64,000 bases of DNA from assembly GCA_905250125.1 (NCBI GenBank), contig CAJNOL010000492.1:66565-130564 (forward strand), read 5' to 3'. The translations under genes and the position numbers were made by a program. Shown here piece after piece: positions 59,725 through 64,000 of the stretch. How positions within the stretch are numbered: position 1 is the first letter of the stretch; each line of letters opens with the position of its first letter. This stretch comes from Rotaria sordida. Taxonomy: Eukaryota; Rotifera; Eurotatoria; Philodinida; Philodinidae. The notes below the pieces were generated by a model, which ran no database searches, had not been told where the DNA came from, and was given only the letters and a program-made list of their open reading frames with translations.

Positions 59725-62700
59725 CTATGATTTATTTTTTTCTAATTCAAGTTCTAATTGTTGAATTCTTTTATTTTTATCACATAATTCTTCTTTCAAC
59801 TCATCAATAACCATTTGTTTTGTATTATTTGGTTTTTTCATTTTTTGCTGAATTTCTTTTCTATATATTGTTAATATTTGTTCAACAGTTGGTCGTTTAT
59901 CACTTTCAATTGATATTAATTGTTCAATAATATTTGTTTCATGTGGATAATATTTTGAAAATTGCTCTTCAACTTTCATATTTATACGTAAATCATTTAA
60001 ACAATGATATCGTTCCATTTCAGTTAGAAATATATTAAATAATTCAAAAAGAACAATTCCTAAACTATATGAATCTGATTTAGTTGTTGCAATACATTGA
60101 TTTGAATTAAGTTGTTCAGGTGGTGCATATAAAGCTGTACCAACACCAGATGAATCATCACATTTAAATTGTTCAAATGAATCAGACGTAGATTCGGAAT
60201 CAAGTAAAGTAGCTAAACCAAAATCACCTAATTTAACATGAATAGATGAACTATCTTTTGAATCGCATGAAAGAAAAATATTTCGTGGTTTTATATCACG
60301 ATGAACAAATGATTGTGAATGAAGATACTACAATAAATAATAAAAGAACAAAAAAAATAAATAAATTCTTTTTAAAATTTTTACTTGAATAGCAGCTAAA
60401 ATTTGTTTAAAAATATGCCAACATTGTTGTTGACCTAAATCATTTAATGTGTAAAACATAATCTTCTTTTCATCAGATGTTTCTTCAATAATTATATGAT
60501 CACGATGACGTAACCAATCATGTAATGTTGTATCACATAATTGCATTTGAATAAAAAGTACTAATTTAGAATTAATATATTTTGGTTGAATTATTGGACG
60601 AATATAGTGATTTCGTGTATGAAGTGGAATTAATTCTTTATTTAAGAGTTTTTCATTTGATAATGTTTCATAATGAGAATTTATATGTTCAAGAGAATTT
60701 TTTGAATGAGATAATAAACGATGATCACCATCAGAATGATATTGTTGTTGAATTTGTACAACAGTATCCTTATCATTAACTCCAAATACTGAAGGCTAAA
60801 CATGATTAAAATTAAATTTAAGTCAAAATATTCATATTTTTTAATTGAGAAAAAAGAATATTGCATTAAGTTTTATAGTCATATATCTGATATGAGAAGA
60901 GATCTAAGCTATTCTTTGATTAAGAACGAATGGTTTTCATATGAGTGACAGGAAATTATCATCGTCTAAATCTCTTTTCGGAAGATACTCTTACAACGAC
61001 GACTCTATATATTAAAAATAAAATTTTGTTTTTCATCATTTTACGATTCATTTGAACGGATCGGATCTAATGAAGTCATAATCTTAGAGGTTTTCTTAGG
61101 ATTTTTACCATGGTTCCCGATTAGGAGATGCTTATCCTCTAAAATATCCGAATTTCTGCGAAAATTCTTAATAGTTTCTGCTAATTTTTTTTACAGCTTC
61201 AAGGCAACTTTGAACAGCAACCAGATTTTGAGACAGCCTTTACTACCTTTCCCTGGCAGAAAGTAAAATAAAAATAAGAGAGAGGAACCGAGTCATAGTT
61301 AATTTCTTTCTTCCCTCCAGTCACCATTTCCAGCAGTCCAAGAACGAGAGCACTTTCTGCTGGATTTTCAGCCGTTCCCATCTCTTCATAATCAGGTTAT
61401 GATATTCAACTCTGTAATAGAAACGAATGCTTAAAGTTATAAACAAAATTTGTAAGCATTTATTTTATTAAATGTTAACTTCAGCCGACAAAATCGTAAA
61501 GAGAACTGAAAACTGTTCACATGGGACAAAAAACGTGTTATTTGTTTTTGCATAACACTAAATTAAAGTGAAATTTGAATTGAATAACATTTTAAATTGT
61601 ATTAGAAGTATTTAAAACTAGTATCCTATACATTCAACTTCTTAAATCTATTAAAAATTTTCATAATAGATATTTGTTTAACTAACCTCTCTTTCATCTT
61701 CATCACAATCTATTGATGTTGTTGAATTTTTTTGTGGTGATTTTACTTCATCTTTTTCTTTTTTATTTTGTGGTGATGATGAAGATTGTCCTTTAAATTC
61801 AATTAATTCATCAGTAGAATCAAATTGTTGAACTTGAGGAATAGGTTTTTTTATTTGTGGTGATGGTGGTGATAATGACGATGATATTTGATGTGTAGGA
61901 GTGTCAATAGGTACTAATTCGAGCCAAGCACAATGATATTGTACTATATTTGGATGATTTAATGCTGCAAGAACTCGTACTTCACGTAAAGCACGTTGTG
62001 CTTGACGTCGAGTACGATCTGTATGTCCATTAAAAACAATTTTTTTTATAGCATACCTACGATCATCTAAATGATTTTTTGCACAAAATACAGAACCTAG
62101 AAATTTGATATATTATGAAAGATAAAAATAATGAAAAAAATTTTACTGTAAAAAGTCTTACCAAAAGCACCTTTGCCTAATTTATGAAGTTCATAAAAAT
62201 CTTGAACATAACGAAAAACAACAATATTATTATCAAAACTATTTGGTGATATAGTTTCTTTCATTATTAAAGGTAATGGTATTTTTAATTGAATATCTTG
62301 TTGAGGAATATCAATACTAATATTTGATGGTAATGATGATGGTGATGAAATTAAAGTTTTTTCAAAACTATTTCCTAAAAGATTAGTAATAGTCGATCTA
62401 TCTGACGATGTTGAATGTCTTTGAATAAGATTTAATCCTGTTTGAATAATCTCTTGTAAATTATGTACATAATCTTGAAAAAGTTTTAATTGTCGAATTG
62501 ATAATGTTGATGAACTCATTGATGATGGAAGTATTTTACTTCTTTGAAGAAGATTAAGAAGTATTGGCAATAAAAGACGAGATTTAATTGGATCATTATT
62601 TGTTAAATTTAATGAGAGTATTTCAAGTAAAGCAGAAAAAAGTAATTGAAGATATATTACTTCTGATTGTGTTAATGTTGAAAAAGAATTTAAAATTTGT

Positions 62701-62777
62701 ATAGGACCACGATCAAATTGAAATAAAGTTTTATTTGTTTGATTTTTATACTCAGATGATTTTGAATTCGATGACAT
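59725..62777 (-). CDS. EIF2AK1: HRI-type eIF2alpha kinase
   Basis: Exons 62777..62162, 62096..61687, 60795..60385 and 60327..59725 join in phase to 679 aa (human HRI about 630). The N-terminal 190 residues are mostly helical, as in HRI. Kinase N-lobe: LGKGAFGSVF (200-209), AIKK with Lys about 223, then an insert of about 150 aa rich in Ser/Pro/charged residues (PEK-family hallmark), and LFIQMQLCDTTLHDWL. C-lobe: FVHRDIKPRNIFL (Asp 490), DFG 514-516, GTALYAPPEQLN, SDSYSLGIVLFELF, and TEMERYHCLNDLR, an HRI-like text. The C-terminus is a coiled coil (KNKRIQQLELELEKNKS). It phosphorylates eIF2alpha to trigger the integrated stress response (heme lack, oxidative or mitochondrial stress). No signal peptide or TM, so not PERK. 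It follows SEC11 by 230 bp on the same strand. Confidence 0.92.
60796..61686 (-). other. HRI intron 2, with dispersed repeat
   Basis: 891 bp. Contains copy 2 of the repeat also found at 615..810. Confidence 0.5.
61185..61340. repeat. Dispersed repeat, copy 2 (related to 615..810)
   Basis: Same ordered blocks as 615..810: TTTTTACAGCTTC, AACTTTG, CAGAAAGTAAAATAAAAATA, CAGTCACCATTTC. A minus-strand ORF (61199..61381) crosses it and is probably incidental. Confidence 0.5.
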
Positions 62778-62786
62778 TATATATAT

Positions 62787-62788
62787 CT
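62787..62788 (-). promoter_or_regulatory. Candidate trans-splice acceptor upstream of HRI
   Basis: On the minus strand TTTATGCTTTCAG ends 9 nt before the HRI ATG at 62777, within the 230 bp that follow SEC11. Confidence 0.35.
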
Positions 62789-63007
62789 GAAAGCATAAAT
62801 CAATAGATGATAACATAGTTTTTATTTTTATTTTTCTTTCACAAAAAAACAGATATAACAGACTCCTACAACAATAAGAATAACATTAAACAAGAATTCT
62901 ATCCAAATATGAATATTATTTCTTTTGATGCTTGTTTTTTCTTTTGATGAATAAGTAAAAATAAAATGAATAATTATTTTTGTTTTTTTTTTTGTTTTCT
63001 TTCATAT

Positions 63008-63843
63008 TTAATTTTCACGATGAATAAGTACAAAAAAACCGAGTAAAGCCAAGACCAAATATTTTAATTGAGGATGATCATTCATTAAAATTGTTACCAT
63101 ACCAATATATGGAAGAAAACTAAAAAACCAACAAAAATCTATTATCTATTCGACAACAACTACAAAAAAATACCCTCGTGCTCGACCAATAACATCTTTC
63201 TTTTCAAGCCATAATTGTCCTGGTGAATAAAGACCACGATCATCAACTTGATTATTATCACCTTTTGTTAAAAATTTAACATAACCATCATCTCTATTGT
63301 TAATAAAAATAAATTTTTTTTTCTCTTAAGAAATAAAACAAAAAACGAACATACTTTTCATGTACTTTAATAACTCGGTGAACAATAGGTATATCGCGAC
63401 CTTCAATACGAAATACAACAATATCACCAGCACGAATAGGTTCTTCCTGATAATTTGTTAATAGAAGAAGATCACCACGAAAAAAAGCAGGTTCCATACT
63501 ACCACTAAAATAAATAAATATATAATTCAATGCATAATCAATTTTATTTGAAAATTAACCTAAGTACAACAACAATAGGACTTTCACTGCCTGTTACTAC
63601 CATAAGACCTTTCCATATCATAAGCGCTGTTGAAATAATCATACCAAAATTAAGTATTTGATAGATTGCCTATTTGTAAATAAAAAAGAAAAAAGAAATT
63701 ACAATGTTCTGAAGATTTTACAATTGTGATTAATACCTGCCGCTTATCCATACGTCTAAAATAATGAAATATATAAAAAAATAGAATATTTTCTAAATTG
63801 AATCTTCTTACTTTAAATCATCAACAAACGAAAAGAGTTCCAT
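63008..63843 (-). CDS. SEC11A: SEC11, signal peptidase catalytic subunit
   Basis: Six exons join in phase to 180 aa: 63843..63812, 63755..63737, 63669..63560, 63504..63355, 63293..63174, 63119..63008. Exon 2 is only 19 nt. Sequence and length closely follow animal SEC11A/C. One N-terminal membrane helix ([17 protein letters not shown]) precedes the catalytic SGSMEP (Ser56). [12 protein letters not shown] carries His96, and [11 protein letters not shown] carries the conserved Asp pair (121-122), completing the Ser-His-Asp site of eukaryotic signal peptidase. The C-terminal segment ([18 protein letters not shown]) is hydrophobic. It cleaves signal peptides in the ER lumen as part of the signal peptidase complex. 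The HRI gene follows on the same strand after 230 bp, linking an ER-processing gene with a translational stress kinase. Confidence 0.95.
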
Positions 63844-64000
63844 TATATTGCTTTTGGAATTAACCGCAAAAATATAAAATAGATGTCAACGAGAATCTGA
63901 AATATAAATATCGGAGACAAATATTATCTATTAATAAAATACTTTCGAGTTTTAGAGTTACATCAGACAATAATAAAGAATTAGAGTATTTATTGGAAAT
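63844..64000. other. Upstream region of SEC11
   Basis: AT-rich with no recognisable promoter motif. The window ends here. Confidence 0.4.

Noticed and set aside
61199..61381. 60-aa minus-strand ORF inside HRI intron 2
   Set aside because: It lies in an interspersed repeat with a related, non-open copy at 615..810; no domain.
1..64000. tRNA, rRNA or CRISPR loci
   Set aside because: I saw no cloverleaf-like sequence, rRNA core motif or regularly spaced repeats on reading both strands; a covariance-model scan was not possible here.

Overview
This window is nuclear DNA from an AT-rich (roughly 70% AT) animal. Genes are split by many short introns (about 50-80 bp, GT..AG), and the recognisable proteins are metazoan: an intraflagellar transport subunit, FKBPL, FAM98, a VRK3-type pseudokinase, PPP4R2, ZFAND1, HRI and SEC11. 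A bdelloid rotifer is my best guess, from base composition, compact introns, chitin-binding secreted proteins and splice-acceptor-like sites at start codons that suggest spliced-leader trans-splicing. The sequence alone does not prove it. I see no prokaryotic genes, tRNA, rRNA or CRISPR.

Layout. 1-2252 (minus): FKBPL-like cochaperone followed 85 bp downstream by the first exons of a secreted glutathione peroxidase that runs off the left edge. 2253-7652: mostly non-coding, with one possible 55-aa ORF and a foldback repeat. 7653-18939 (minus): a complete 32-exon WDR19/IFT144 gene. Its long introns carry repeats, including a hAT-type MITE with an 8-bp target duplication; a good RFX X-box lies 90 bp upstream of its start. 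19373-30742 (plus): three genes in a row, a small membrane protein (DUF1772-like), FAM98 and a VRK3-like pseudokinase. 30743-34369: non-coding. 34370-38530 (plus): two secreted-protein genes, one a Cys-rich orphan, the other a Gln-rich repeat + EGF + peritrophin-A protein. 39610-41913 (plus): a two-TM protein of unknown family. 42482-43191 (plus): small heat-shock protein with HSE and TATA box, convergent with a 316-aa intronless orphan (43344-44294, minus). 44896-47473 (minus) PPP4R2 and 47621-48355 (plus) ZFAND1 are head to head across 147 bp. 48356-54966: non-coding with a foldback element. 54967-55743 (minus): Cys-rich/GIY-YIG-like protein. 55744-59724: non-coding with a decayed Tc1/mariner-like element. 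59725-63843 (minus): SEC11 and the HRI-type eIF2alpha kinase in tandem.

Two themes stand out. First, closely spaced same-strand genes (FKBPL-GPX; DUF1772-FAM98-VRK3; SEC11-HRI) whose downstream members have a pyrimidine tract plus AG at, or just before, the ATG. These are candidate operons resolved by trans-splicing. Second, a population of foldback or TIR elements without intact transposase sits in introns and gaps. Functionally the genes are housekeeping or stress related: ER protein processing and the integrated stress response (SEC11, HRI), stress granules and proteostasis (ZFAND1, sHSP, FKBPL), redox (GPX), phosphatase regulation (PPP4R2), tRNA-ligase-associated FAM98 and ciliary transport (WDR19).
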